Source: Folioceros fuciformis (taxonomy: Eukaryota > Anthocerotophyta > Anthocerotopsida > Anthocerotales). From it: 64,000 nt of DNA. The notes beneath the pieces are model-generated. The model did not search any database. It had not been told where the DNA came from and saw only the letters and a program-made list of their open reading frames with translations. Position 1 is the stretch's first letter, and the number at the start of each line of letters is the position of its first letter. The stretch lies in NCBI GenBank assembly GCA_049999805.1, contig JBNGIO010006283.1, positions 234,742 to 298,741 on the forward strand. The letters run 5' to 3'. The translations under genes and the position numbers were made by a program. Positions 22,174 through 33,483 of this stretch are shown piece after piece.

Positions 22174-23439
22174 ATGGTGAAGACGAAACCCCAAAAGCAG
22201 CACCAGGTACGGCAGCAGAAGCAAAAGGAAGGCGAGGTGAAGCTTTGCGCAACCCCGAGGCTAAACAGAGAGGACTGCCGTCGAGTAAAGCATGACTCCC
22301 AATTCTCAGACTGGAGGGTAATGACCCTGACACATGACCCGCAATGTTGGTTGTTGCTCTTAACGGAAGCTGATGCATGCTGGTCTCACAACGCGCAGAT
22401 TCTGGTTGGCGCTTCAGACTGGCAGGATCATGCTGCGGGAAGGAAGGTGTGGCTAAATACAGGCTGCATAATCTGCCCAGCCCCGATCATACGGGGCCTG
22501 GGGTGTACGAGCTTGGCATTTTCTCAAGAGTCTTGGCAGTTAGGGACAGACCGGTTCGGAGGATCAAGGGGGAGGATGTTGTGTCAGTGTATGTTGGGGA
22601 GGCGGAAAATGTTAGACAGAGGCTGCAGCAGTATGGGCGGGCGGGGTCCCATTTGGAAGAGTGCCCGGCGTTTGCAAGCGTGAAGGTGGCAGGACTAGGT
22701 ACAGGGGAGGGAAGGAAGGAATGAAGGCATCTTGTGGTGTGTTCCGTTGCAGGTTCAGTGAACATGACAAAATGGGGATTTCTGAGATGATTGACATGCT
22801 GAGCAGAGGTAGATGGCAAGGGTTCGGGGAGAGCCAGGGTGCTGCTCTCTGTGACTGACGATGGAGCTTGGCAAGGACCTCAGCTCTTCACCGGAGTGTT
22901 TGCCGAAGGGCGGTCTGTAGTTTTCCGCTGGGCTCTGGTGAGTTCTGTGTTTGCAATGCCAGGTTGCGCAGAGTCTGTCTAGTTGGCGGTTGGCCTAGTC
23001 TGAAGCAGCTCGTCCAGAACAGGCACAGAGCAAGGAGGCAGCCAAGAGCGTGGAAGGGGATCTGCTTGCAGTGTTCGATTATGCATGGAACAGAGACAAG
23101 AGCGGATGTAGAAGGCCGCACGATATCACCTCGAAGCTCCATATGGCAGAGCAGACGGTTTCCTGCTACCCTGCCTTCAGTTACCTTGCTCATCTCAGGT
23201 GGGTGATGTCAGGAAGGCCGCGTCGAGGTACTGCTGTTGCGGTGGGCAATCCAAAGGCCGCCTTGAAGCAGCATGAGCGGATCATGGCCTCAGTGGTGCA
23301 GGCCTCTGAAACTGTGAAGGTGAAGGAAACCAAGGCGGCCGCAGCACGGAAGGAAGCCAGTCCCAAGCTGCCAGCATCAGCCAAGCAGGTGGAACCAGGT
23401 AGTGTGCAGGGACTGACGGGCAAAGTGCAGGCGTCTTGA
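22174..23439 (+). CDS. EFFECTOR OF TRANSCRIPTION-like protein (GIY-YIG-like), with an apparent frameshift
   Basis: The plant-specific ET proteins carry a GIY-YIG-like nuclease fold and act as nuclear regulators. Exon 1 (MVKTKPQKQ ... RLNREDCRRVKHDSQFSDWR) is followed by an exon reading ILVGASDWQDHAAG up to about 22439. The family then continues with GKEGVAKYRLHNLP, which is present but in another frame, so one base appears to be missing within GGGAAGGAAGG. Next come GVYELGIF, VYVGEAENVRQRLQQYGRAGSHL, then LFTGVFAEGRSVVFRWAL (near 22890) and LLAVFDYAWNRDKSGCRR (near 23065), ending at 23439. Joining the exon near 22755 to VFAEG also needs a very short intron or a second shift. The C-terminal zinc-binding Cys cluster of ET2 is not evident. 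It is either a recent pseudogene or holds sequencing errors. Confidence 0.75.
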
Positions 23440-24377
23440 AGATCAAGATCAAGTGGAGGCAGTCTGGTTGCAGTACACGCTGTCTGTGGCGTTGTGTTGC
23501 ACGATGGGAACACATGCAATGTTGCCCCAAGGAATGGACGAAAGCGATGTCCTGCCCACAAAGGGATGAGAGTGAGATTGCGTAGGTCATGAGACCAACC
23601 ACAGCCTCAGAAGTCGATCGACGAACTGTCGACAGCGGGAAGGAGCTAAACGGGAGCGCATGCTGCCTGGTCTATGTGTTGCCTCACCACGCTTGGTGTG
23701 TGTTGAAACAACAGACTCCAGTCGCGTTAAAGGTCAAGCAGGCGTGCCAATACCTGTTTGCCTTGGAGCTAAAATCGCGAACAGCAGGCTTGGCAAACTA
23801 CAGTATGCTAAAGAGTTCAGACCTTGCAACTAGACTCTTCCGGTCAGCCCTGACCCTACCACGCGACTGTGATGCTTTTCAGGAACATGCCTGAAGGAAT
23901 TACGTAGAGTAGCATCTGTCCATAATCCTATGATTCTCGAGAGGGACGAAAATATTTACGACCCTACGTCGTAGCACTGCATCATCGAGCATACTCCTGA
24001 TCGAGCATACCTCGTTAGGTGAACGTCGTCTAATAAGAAGTTGACGAGTACAACAGCGGGTAGAAAACACTGAGCTTCGACTTCATTCCATCTTACATTA
24101 TATGAGCAGTACATCTTCTGACACCTAATACGTCTATGGAGAGGAAATCCGACGTCCTTCCACGTAGGACTTGAGACAAGTTTGCATCTGGCACACTGGT
24201 CACTGTGAGGCAAAACTTTGAAGCATTTGGATGCGATGCATAGCAGCGCAGTGTGGTGGAGCAGCGGCAAGCTCTGCACCCTGGTGCCCCACTCTTTCCA
24301 TACTGTGGCCAAGAGACACGGACGATGTCACTCAAGTGAGTGAGTGATGGCTTGCATCCTATCATGTTCTCTGCCTT
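23440..24377. other. Intergenic DNA, no gene recognised
   Basis: Small open frames on both strands have no family resemblance. Nothing distinctive is seen apart from the presumed 3' end of the ET-like gene and the upstream region of the pseudouridine synthase. Confidence 0.4.
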
Positions 24378-26691
24378 ATGTTTTGGTGTGTGCATTCTCA
24401 TGGGTCATGGAAGCGGAATCTGGTGACTATCTTTCTTGCTGTCATGCATGCAGATCAAGTTAACCATCGGGCATTCACCGGAGGAAAATTTCTGGGACTG
24501 TTGGAGACTAAGGGTGGATCGGGTCACTCTTGTAGGAGGATTTCATGGAGGATGGGAGAAAGAACGTCAGTTGAGCTTTCCCCTGTGGTGGAGCGAAGTG
24601 ACGGGCTGCTGGAACCGTCTGCCACCGCTCCTGGTGATGGGAGGGTGAAGAAGAAGGTTTGCTTCTGGGTTGGCTACGTTGGAACCGTGTACAAAGGTTG
24701 GTAGACGGGTCAGCCCCTGTAGATTAGTGGATGCTCGATAGTTGGTCATCACGCTTGAGAGTGAAGCATGCGGTTGCCCTGAAGTCTCTCAGGTTTGTGC
24801 AGGACTTCAGTTGCAACGGTCCACAGGAGTCCCCAGTAAGTAGCTTCTGTCCAAGCTACATTGGTTCAGGTGCTGCACGTAGCATGTAGGTTGTCACACT
24901 CTCTCCGGTCTCTATTATTGCAGCCGTGGAAGCAGAGCTTGAAAAAGCCATACTCGCGGCTCATGGAATGCTCGCTAGTAACTTTGGGAATCTTCACAGA
25001 CTTGGATGGGCTCGCAGCAGCCGAACTGATAAAGGGGTAACCGTCGTGCTATACAAGTTGCTGTTTGTGCCAAAGCCTGATGCAACATGTATGTTACCTA
25101 TCGTTAGCACGACTGGAAGGTCCTGGTTTGACTGCACCTCAAATTGCTAATCTAGCAATTGGAGGAGGTTGCACTTCAGCTCCCCTTCGTTGTGACTGGG
25201 TTAACACAGATCAGCAGGTTCTAAGTTTGTTTCTACGTTCAGCTCAGGTGCACTCCATAAGTACAGTCATTTCTATGAAGATGGAAGTTCCAGAAGCAGC
25301 ATGGGTCCATGACAGGGACGGTCTTGCTTTGGCGGAAAGTATCAATGCTCACTTACCTGCAAACATAAGAGTGTTTTCTGTTGTCCCAGTGCCCAGGTCT
25401 GACTTAAGCTCAGTGTGTTGATTCTTTGTCACATCTGCAATTTCCGGCACTGATCTTCCTGGTGTTGCAGGTCTTTCGATTCGAGAAAGATGTGTTTAAC
25501 CCGCACATACGAGTATCTACTACCAGCGGCTGTGCTTGACATCAATCACTCTGGTTCAGTGGCAGCAAGGGAGGATCGAGTGACAGAACTCAACACTATA
25601 TTATCAGGATTTCAGGTTGTCAGCCAATTGAGCCACAGACAGCTTGGTTAGGAGGACGTCTAGTAGTACCCGTGACATAGGCTGTAACCTTCCTGCTGTT
25701 GTTGATTGGCAGGGAAGGCATCCTTTTCATAATTACACCGCTCGGAGCAAGTACAAAGACGTGAACAAGCCTGCCTATTTGAGCCGCAGGGGCAATCGGT
25801 CTTCCAACGAAGAATCGGCGGTTATGCCGGACGTGTTGAATGACAGTGACCCTAATGGTGTGAGCATCCCGGAAGATGAACTTTCATCTTTTGATGAAGA
25901 GAGCCAGGTTCCAGGTGGGGCAGAAGAGGACGAATCTATAGGAAGGGCAAGGTGGTTGTTTGAGCCTGACAGCAAAGACAAAGTCAGGACTGCACATTTT
26001 CGGCACATTATCTCGTGCTCCTGTAGTCCTCACATTGAAACTTGCGGAAATGTCCGTCTTCTCAAATTGTCCATCACCGGCGAGTCCTTCATGCTCCATC
26101 AGGTACAGATGATATTGCAGGATGTGTGTTGGGTTCTTTATGTCTTGGCACTGGTCTTTATTTGAATTTTGTACTGCTGTCTGGGTCGTCAATTATTGTG
26201 TGTGGGTGATGTGTTGTCAGATCAGGAAGATGGTGGGAACAGCTGTGGCTGTGTTGTGGGGAGTGCTTCCCCCTGACGTGATACCTCTGTCACTGGCTCG
26301 ACACTCCCGCATAATCTTGCCACTTGCGCCGTCAGAGGGCTTAGTTCTTGTCGACAGCGTGTTTCAGAATTTTCGGCAGCCCAGCTCATATGCCCAGAAC
26401 TTGATGGCAACCATGAATGATGCCAAACATTCAAGGTTAGAACCATCCAGCGAGGTGAAGAACATTATGCAAACATTTTTGCAGACTGTGGTGCTCCCGA
26501 GTGTGGCCCCCCTGTTGGACCACACTACTCCAGTGTGGTCTTTCTGGATAGATAATGTCACCTCACAGGCTCAGATAGAGGATGCGGAGCTCAATCCTGT
26601 ACGGGAGGCCTTCCGTCACTGGAGTGAGCAAAATGCATTGCAGAAGGACCTTAGGAAACAGCAACTGCAGCCAGAAGAAATCATTCTTTGA
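24378..26691 (+). CDS. tRNA pseudouridine synthase, TruA family
   Basis: Multi-exon gene for an enzyme that isomerises uridine to pseudouridine in tRNA. Exon 1 ends [17 protein letters not shown] (near 24650-24703). The next small exon continues [10 protein letters not shown], then [19 protein letters not shown] and [25 protein letters not shown]. The Asp in RTDKGVHS is the expected catalytic residue. Later exons carry [65 protein letters not shown] and the tail ending QLQPEEIIL at 26691. A Ser/Glu-rich insertion (about 25790-25950) sits after HPFHNYT. The start is uncertain: ATG at 24378 or 24555 (MGERTSVEL). Compartment and target uridine are unknown. Confidence 0.9.
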
Positions 26692-26750
26692 ATTCACTAC
26701 GTGTAATTGCTGATAAAGAAAGTTTACTACTTACAACTTCTGCCTTGCGT

Positions 26751-29700
26751 TCAATTCACCTCACCGTGCCAGCTTTGCTCCAAGGCTGCATGCCCAGTCT
26801 CCTTTAGCTTAGTGCTAAGGTCTTCCAGCAATGCATATAGCGACGGTGCTTCCTGATGCTCCTGGTCCGCGACTCGAAAAGTGTGAACCTTCTGCTTATG
26901 CTCAATCCAACTTTTGCCAGGCTGCTTCCTTGCCCCTAAACTCTGCCTTAACTCAGACACCTCTTTAGCACACTCAAGCATGCCAGCATCAGCATATATA
27001 CTCGCCATCAGTACGTACGCTGCCGAATGTTTGGGCTCTAGAGCCACAGCCTTGTCGAAAAACTGCTTCGCCCTTCCCACGTCACGGTGCTTTCTGCAGG
27101 CATCCAGCAAACACATCCACACTGGCAAATCAGGCTCCATTGGCATGTGGGAAAGCAGCTCTTCTGCCTTGCTCAACTGTCCACATCGACCAACAAGGTC
27201 GATGACACAAGTATAATGCTCCACGTCCGGAGCTAAGCCATGTTCGCTAGTCATGCTTTCAAAGTACTCCAGGCCCAGGTCTACCATGCCAGCATGACAG
27301 CAAGCAGATAGGAGTGCCAAGTACGTGACCCGATTAGGACTCACCCCCGCCAGGCGCATATCGTCATAAGATTCGATACTGAGCTCACAATGTCCAAGTT
27401 GCCCATATCCTGCTATCAGTGCAGTCCATGACACGACATCGGGATGTGGCATTGAGTCAAAGATGCTCCGAGCAACTTCCATGCTCCCAACTTTGGTGTA
27501 TGCATACATCAAACTGTTCGCCACAGAGGGACGGCACTCCAACCCGCGCTCCACTATCCTTTTGTGGGTTTGTACACATATATCCAGGGCTCCAGTCTTG
27601 CTGCATGCTTGTAAAACAGCCACAAGCGTCGCCTCGTTGAACGTCACGCTTTCTGCTTGCATGGTTGCGTAAAGTTGTAAGGCCTTTTCCCCTTGCTCAT
27701 GCTGAACATAGCCTGCGATCATTGCATTCCATGCCACCACGTCACGCTGAGCCAGGTTGTCGAACACCTGTTCGGCATCCTGCATGCTACCACACTTTGC
27801 ATACAGACTAATCAAGCTACTCCCAACGAAGACATCTAATGCAGAAGCCCGGTAAGCCTCAGCATGTAATTCCCTTCCCTTTTGTAGGCACTCCTTCTTC
27901 ACATTCTGGCCATCCACGAAGGCATATGCCTCCCTTTCCGCAAGGCTCCAACATGCTTGAAGACTGCTGACAAAAGTGCGAGCATCTGGCCTGACCCCTT
28001 CCTCACGCATCTGCTGGTACATTTCCAATGCCTTTTCGGCTTGGTCCTGCTGTGCATACCCGGCAATCAGGGAATTCCACGTGATCACATTGCGCTGGGA
28101 TAATGTGACAAACACCTGTTCTGAGTCCTTCATACTGCCACACTTTGAGTACATGCTAACTAGACTGTTCCCCACAAAGATGTCCGATTCAAAGCCATGT
28201 ACTCTAACGCTGGCATGTATTGCCCTACCTTTCTGAAGGGATAATGCTTTGACAAGCTGGCCACCGGTCAGTACAGTTTCCTCCTTTTCTGCAAGGCTGC
28301 CACAGGACTGGAGAACACTGACAAAGGTCCGGGCATCTGGACTGACGCTCTCCTCTTCCATTTGGCTAAAAGTATGAAAGGCATCTTCGCCTTGGTCCTG
28401 TTCTGCATAACCTGCTATCATGGCATTCCATGCTACCACATCACGCTGCTGCAGTTTTTCAAATACTTGTTTTGCATCCTGGATGCTTCTGCACTTTGCA
28501 TACATGCTAATCAATGTGATATTTACAAATGTGGATAGACAGCCTCTTCCTGTAGCTGCAGCATGGATTTGTTTCCCCTTCATTAGGGAGCCCACTTTGA
28601 AACATTTCCCATCGCAAACCACGCTTTCTTCTTCTTCTGCGAGGTTACCGCACGCTTGTAGGGCACTAACAAAGGTTCGCGCATTTGGAGCGACCCTTTG
28701 CTCTTGCATCTCGTGATATAGGCGCCAGGCATTCGCACCATCACCCTGCTGAGCGTATGCAGCAAGCATGGCATTCCATGACACCACGGAGCGTTGCTGC
28801 AATTTGTCAAAAACGTGCTCTGCATCCTTGATGCTCCCACATTTTGAATACATGCTAACCAAAGTGTTTCCAACAAAAATATCTGATTCGAAACCCCCTT
28901 CTGTTGCACCAGCATGTATCTTCCTGCCCACTTGAAGGGATTCAATTTTGAAACCCTGCTCATCAACGTAAGTGCTTTCCTCCTTCTCTGCAGTGCTGCC
29001 ACATGCTTGAAGGGCACTGACAAATGTCCGGTCAGTTGGCCTAACTCCTGCTTCTTGCATTCGCCTAAACATCTGTAAAGCCTTCTCACCTTGGTCCTGT
29101 TGAGCATATGCTGCAATCATGACATTCCACGTTACAACATCATGCTGAGGCATTCCATCAAACACCTGCTGTGCATTCACAGTGCTCCCACACTTTGCAA
29201 ACATACTTACCAACGTATTTCTAACATACCAATCCGATTCAAACCCATGTGCCAGCACATCAGCGTGAATCCTGTTGCCCTCTTCCAGATCTCCCAGTTT
29301 GCTGCATGCTTTGAGTAAACTGACAAACGTGTACCTGTCAGGCTGCACACCTTCCTGCTGCATCTGGTCATAGCACAAAAGTGCCTCACGACATTTCCCA
29401 GCATTGCTATACCCTGAAATGATAGCTGTCCATGAAAATGCAGTTCGATGGGGCAACCTTTCAAACAACTGCACCGCATCTGCAAGGCTACCACAGTTAG
29501 CCAGCGTAGTAACCATGAGATCCCCCAAGGATTTGTTAGACTCTAATCCATGTTTTGCCAGCTGAGCAATGATCTGCTTAGCCTCCCAGAGAGCTTTCCT
29601 TTTCATACAGGCTTGTAGAAGCGTCTGGTAAATCTGTACAGAAGGCACACATCCCTGCTGGTCCAGATGGAGCAAACCAAGCACAGCCTTGTTAACTTGT

Positions 29701-32700
29701 CCTTGGTGACAGAGTGCCTCTAATGATCGAATGGTCAAACGACTTGACTCTTCAGGTTCAGATGTCTGTTGCACAGTTGAGACTGCTGCTGAAAGGGTCC
29801 CTACCTGCTCCAGTTTCCTGTTTAAGTATGTGAGAAATTTGTAGATCGTTGACTCTAGGTGATGTCTGTGGTCACCAACCATAAAGGTGTGCACCTCCTG
29901 ACCATGCTCGATCCAGCTCTGCCCGGGCTGTCTGGTTGCAGCCACACAATGCCTCAATTCATCTACTTCCTGAACACACTCCCACATTCCAGCATCAGCA
30001 TAGATATTAGACATGAGCACATAGGCTGCACCATGTCTTGGTTCTAGACCCACGGCAGCATCGAAAGCACGCTTTCCAAGTTCCACCTCACCGTGCTTTC
30101 GGCAAGCACCAAGCAGACACAACCATACGGGCAAATCAGGCTGCATTGGCACGTGGAGAAGTAAATTTTCTGCTTTGCTAAAGAGTCCTGCGCGACCAAC
30201 CATGTCAATAACACAGGCATAATGCTCCGTAGTAGCAGAAATGCCATGTTCATTCGTCATGCTCTGAAAGTACTCCAGTCCGTTCTCCACCATGCCAGCA
30301 TGACTGCATGCGGAGAGGACTGCCATAAATGCGACTCCATCTGGTCTGAAGCCTGCAGTCAGCATTTCCTCAAAAAGCTGCAAGCTTCTAATACAATCTC
30401 CAACACGGGAATACCCAGCAATGAGTGCACTCCACGACACGAGACTAGGCTGAGACAGTGAGTCGAATACAAGCTGAGCATCCACCATACTCCCACATTT
30501 GCCATACGCATTGATTAAACTGTTGGCCAGAGAAAGGTTGCACAGAAGTCCTCTTTCCACGATGCTCTCGTGGACGTGCATGCACATGTCTAAGGCTCCT
30601 GTACGGCTGCATGCGTCAAGTACAGAAATGAAGGTGGCTGTGTCTGCTTTGACTCCTTCTGCTTGCATCTGGGTATAAATTTGAAACGACTTCTCCCCTT
30701 GCTCTTGGTGAGCATATGCTGCTATCATGGAATTCCATGACACAACATCCCGCTGATACATCCTGTTGAACACGTGTTCCGCATCCTTGATGCTCCCACA
30801 TTTTGCATACATACTTATCAAAGTACTACCTACGAAAGCTTGTGACTCAAAGCCCCACAAAGTCGCATCAGCATGCACTGCCCGGCCCTCCTGCAAAGCC
30901 TCGACCTTCACATTTCTTCCATCCACCAGTGAATATACCTCTGTTTCTGCAATGCTACCACACGCTTGCGAAGCACTGACGAAGGTCCACATATTTGGCA
31001 TGATTCCTACCGCTTGCATCTGCTTATAACACTGCAAGGCGGCTCCTCCACGGTCTAGTTGGGCGTACGCTGTTATAAGGGCATTCCATAACACCACATC
31101 GTGCTGCAAGGATGTCTGAAATACATGCTCTGCATCTTTGATGCTTCCACACTTGGCATACATGTGGACCAAAATAGTGCTGACGGAGGTGTCTGAGTCG
31201 AGACCCATACTCACAGCTGTAGCTTGTATCTCCCTCACCTGCTGCAAGCACTCCATCTTTACATGCTGTCCGTCAAGCAGTGCACTTTCTTCCTTTTCTG
31301 CGAGCTTGCCACATGCTTGGAGGGCATTAACAAGCGTCCGCAGATCTGGGCTCGCCCCTTCCTGAGACATCTGCATATACAGCTGCATTGCCTTCTCTGC
31401 TTGGTCCTGTTCAGCATATGCCGCAATCATGATATTCCATGAAACCACATCACGCCGCTCCAGCCTGTCAAACGCCTTTTCTGCATCCTTGATGCTCCAA
31501 CAATTAGCGTACATACTAACCAAGGAATTGCCAACAACGAGGTTGGATTCGAGACCGTCTTCAATGACGGCAGAATGTATTTCCCTTCCCTTTTGCAAGG
31601 ACTCCACCTTCAGATATTGCCCATTTATGAATGCACTCTCCTCCTTTTCTGCGAGCTTGCCACACGCGTGGAGAATGCTGACATAGGTGAGTCCATCTGG
31701 CTTGAGACCTTCCTCTAGTAGTTGATAATAAATTTCCAATGCCTTTTCACCTTGGTCCTGCTGAGCATATGATGAAATCATCGCAGTCCATGCTACCACA
31801 CTGCGCTTAGGCAATCTGTCAAATAGCTGCTTGGCATCATTGATGCTGCCGCACTTCCCATAAACATTCACCAAAGTGCTTCCCACAAAACTGTCCAAGT
31901 CAAGACCCCTCTCAACAGCCCCGGCGTGTACCTTCCTTCCCTTCTCCAACGACGCCACCTTCACATACTGCTCATCCACAACAGTAGTTTCCTCAGTATC
32001 TGCAAGAGACCCACATGCTTGAAGTGCAGTAACAAATGTTCGAGCATTTGGCGTCATGCCCTCTAGTTGCATCTCCCAGAAGGTTTTCAAGGCGCTCTCT
32101 CCCTGCCCACTCTCAACATATGCTGCAATCATGGCATTCCACAACGCCACATCAGGCTGCGAAAATCTGTCAAACACCTCCTTAGCATCAGTAATGCTCC
32201 CACATTTTGCATACATGAGGACCAAAATGCTCCCAATAAAAACATCTGATTCAAGACCTCTCCACTTAGCTTTGGCATGGATTACCTTTCCCCACTGTAA
32301 GGCATGCACTTTCAAATTCTGGTCGCCTACAGTTGAAGTTTCCGTCTGTCTTGCAAGGCTGGCACAGGCTTGGAGAGCACTGACAAAAGTCCGATCATTA
32401 GGCGTAAAACCTTCCTCTTCCATTCTACAGTATATCTGCAAGGCCTTCTCGCCTTGGTCCTGTTGAGCATATGCTGCAAGAAGTGCATTCCACGACACCA
32501 CATTCCGTTGTGCCAATCCGTCGAACACCCGTTGAGCATCGATGATACTCCCACACTTTGAATACATGCTAACCAGAGAGCTCCCAACAAACACGTCGGA
32601 TTCAAATCCATGTGCCTTAATTTCAGAATGTATCCGCTTGCCTTGTTCCAGGTCCTCCAACCTGCTGCATGCTTTGACTAGGCTCACAAAGACATGAGCG

Positions 32701-33243
32701 TCGGGCTGCACACCTTCCTGTTGCATCTGGTCATAGCACAACAAAGCCTGCTGACACTTTCCAGCAGTGATGAACCCTGAGATGATGGCTGTCCAAGAGA
32801 GAACAGTTCGGTGTGATAATCTAGTAAAAACCTGCAGCCCATCTGCAAGGCTACCACAGTTCACGAGACTGGTGACCACCAGATTTCCTAGATATCTGCT
32901 GGCATCTAACCCGTGTTTTGTAAGGTGAGCTTGTACCTGCTTTGCTTCCGCAAGGGTCTTCTGCTTCGAGCATGCCTGCAATAATCTCCTGTACATCTCA
33001 ATGGACGGGACGACTCCCTGTTGATCCATACGGAGCAGAGCCAGTAGAGCCGCATCAAGCCGTCCTTCCTTGCATAGGACCTCCATCTCACAGGCATTCC
33101 TGAAGTTGCAGAAAGTAGGGGTCGTCAAGCATCACAGAAGTCAAGAGCAGAACGTACATTCAAACGGGTACAGAACTTTCAAACAGGTCGCACCTTCCAT
33201 TCACAGATGTCCCAGGCGTTGACGACGCTGATAGGTCTAACAT
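26751..33243 (-). CDS. Giant PLS-class PPR protein made of two fused, homologous PPR-E arrays
   Basis: PPR proteins bind organelle RNA in a motif-per-base manner; PLS-E members usually specify C-to-U editing sites. The main exon (33099-26751) has over 2,100 codons without a stop. A 5' exon 33243-33194 (MLDLSASSTPG ... NG) joins it in frame through a 94-base GT-AG intron; the first ATG in the main exon is 33086. The protein is two complete copies of one architecture. Copy 1 starts EVLCKEGRLDAALLALLRMD and ends with an E/E+ tail at SWIEHGQEVHTFMVGDH (near 29880-29920). Copy 2 starts LEALCHQGQVNKAVLGLLHLD (near 29720) and ends SWIEHKQKVHTF (near 26890). Each copy holds about seven or eight YAKCGS-type repeat cycles. 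Neither has a DYW deaminase domain. Nine cycles carry a similar extra segment before GR.IH. Organelle import is inferred. Confidence 0.88.
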
Positions 33244-33483
33244 CCCAACCTGCACTCGAGCATCTAGCATGGCCTGGGTGCAGGTCCACCTTGTCGTCAG
33301 GCTGGTAAGTTCGTAACAGAAAATTTGTGCCACGCCCACACTCGGTGCCGATCGATGTTTGTCTTTCTATCTTCTGGTATGGCTCGCTGCTGCTGCCTGT
33401 ATCTGACGTCTTATTGAGGCAGACGTGCGTGGTCCGCGGTCATCAGGCTTTCCCTTGCTCCTTGAGAATAGGGGACAGTGTCG
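33244..33483. promoter_or_regulatory. 240-base divergent region between two PPR genes
   Basis: It separates the proposed start codons of the minus-strand giant PPR gene (33243) and the plus-strand PPR gene (33484). A shared bidirectional promoter is inferred from geometry only. Confidence 0.4.
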
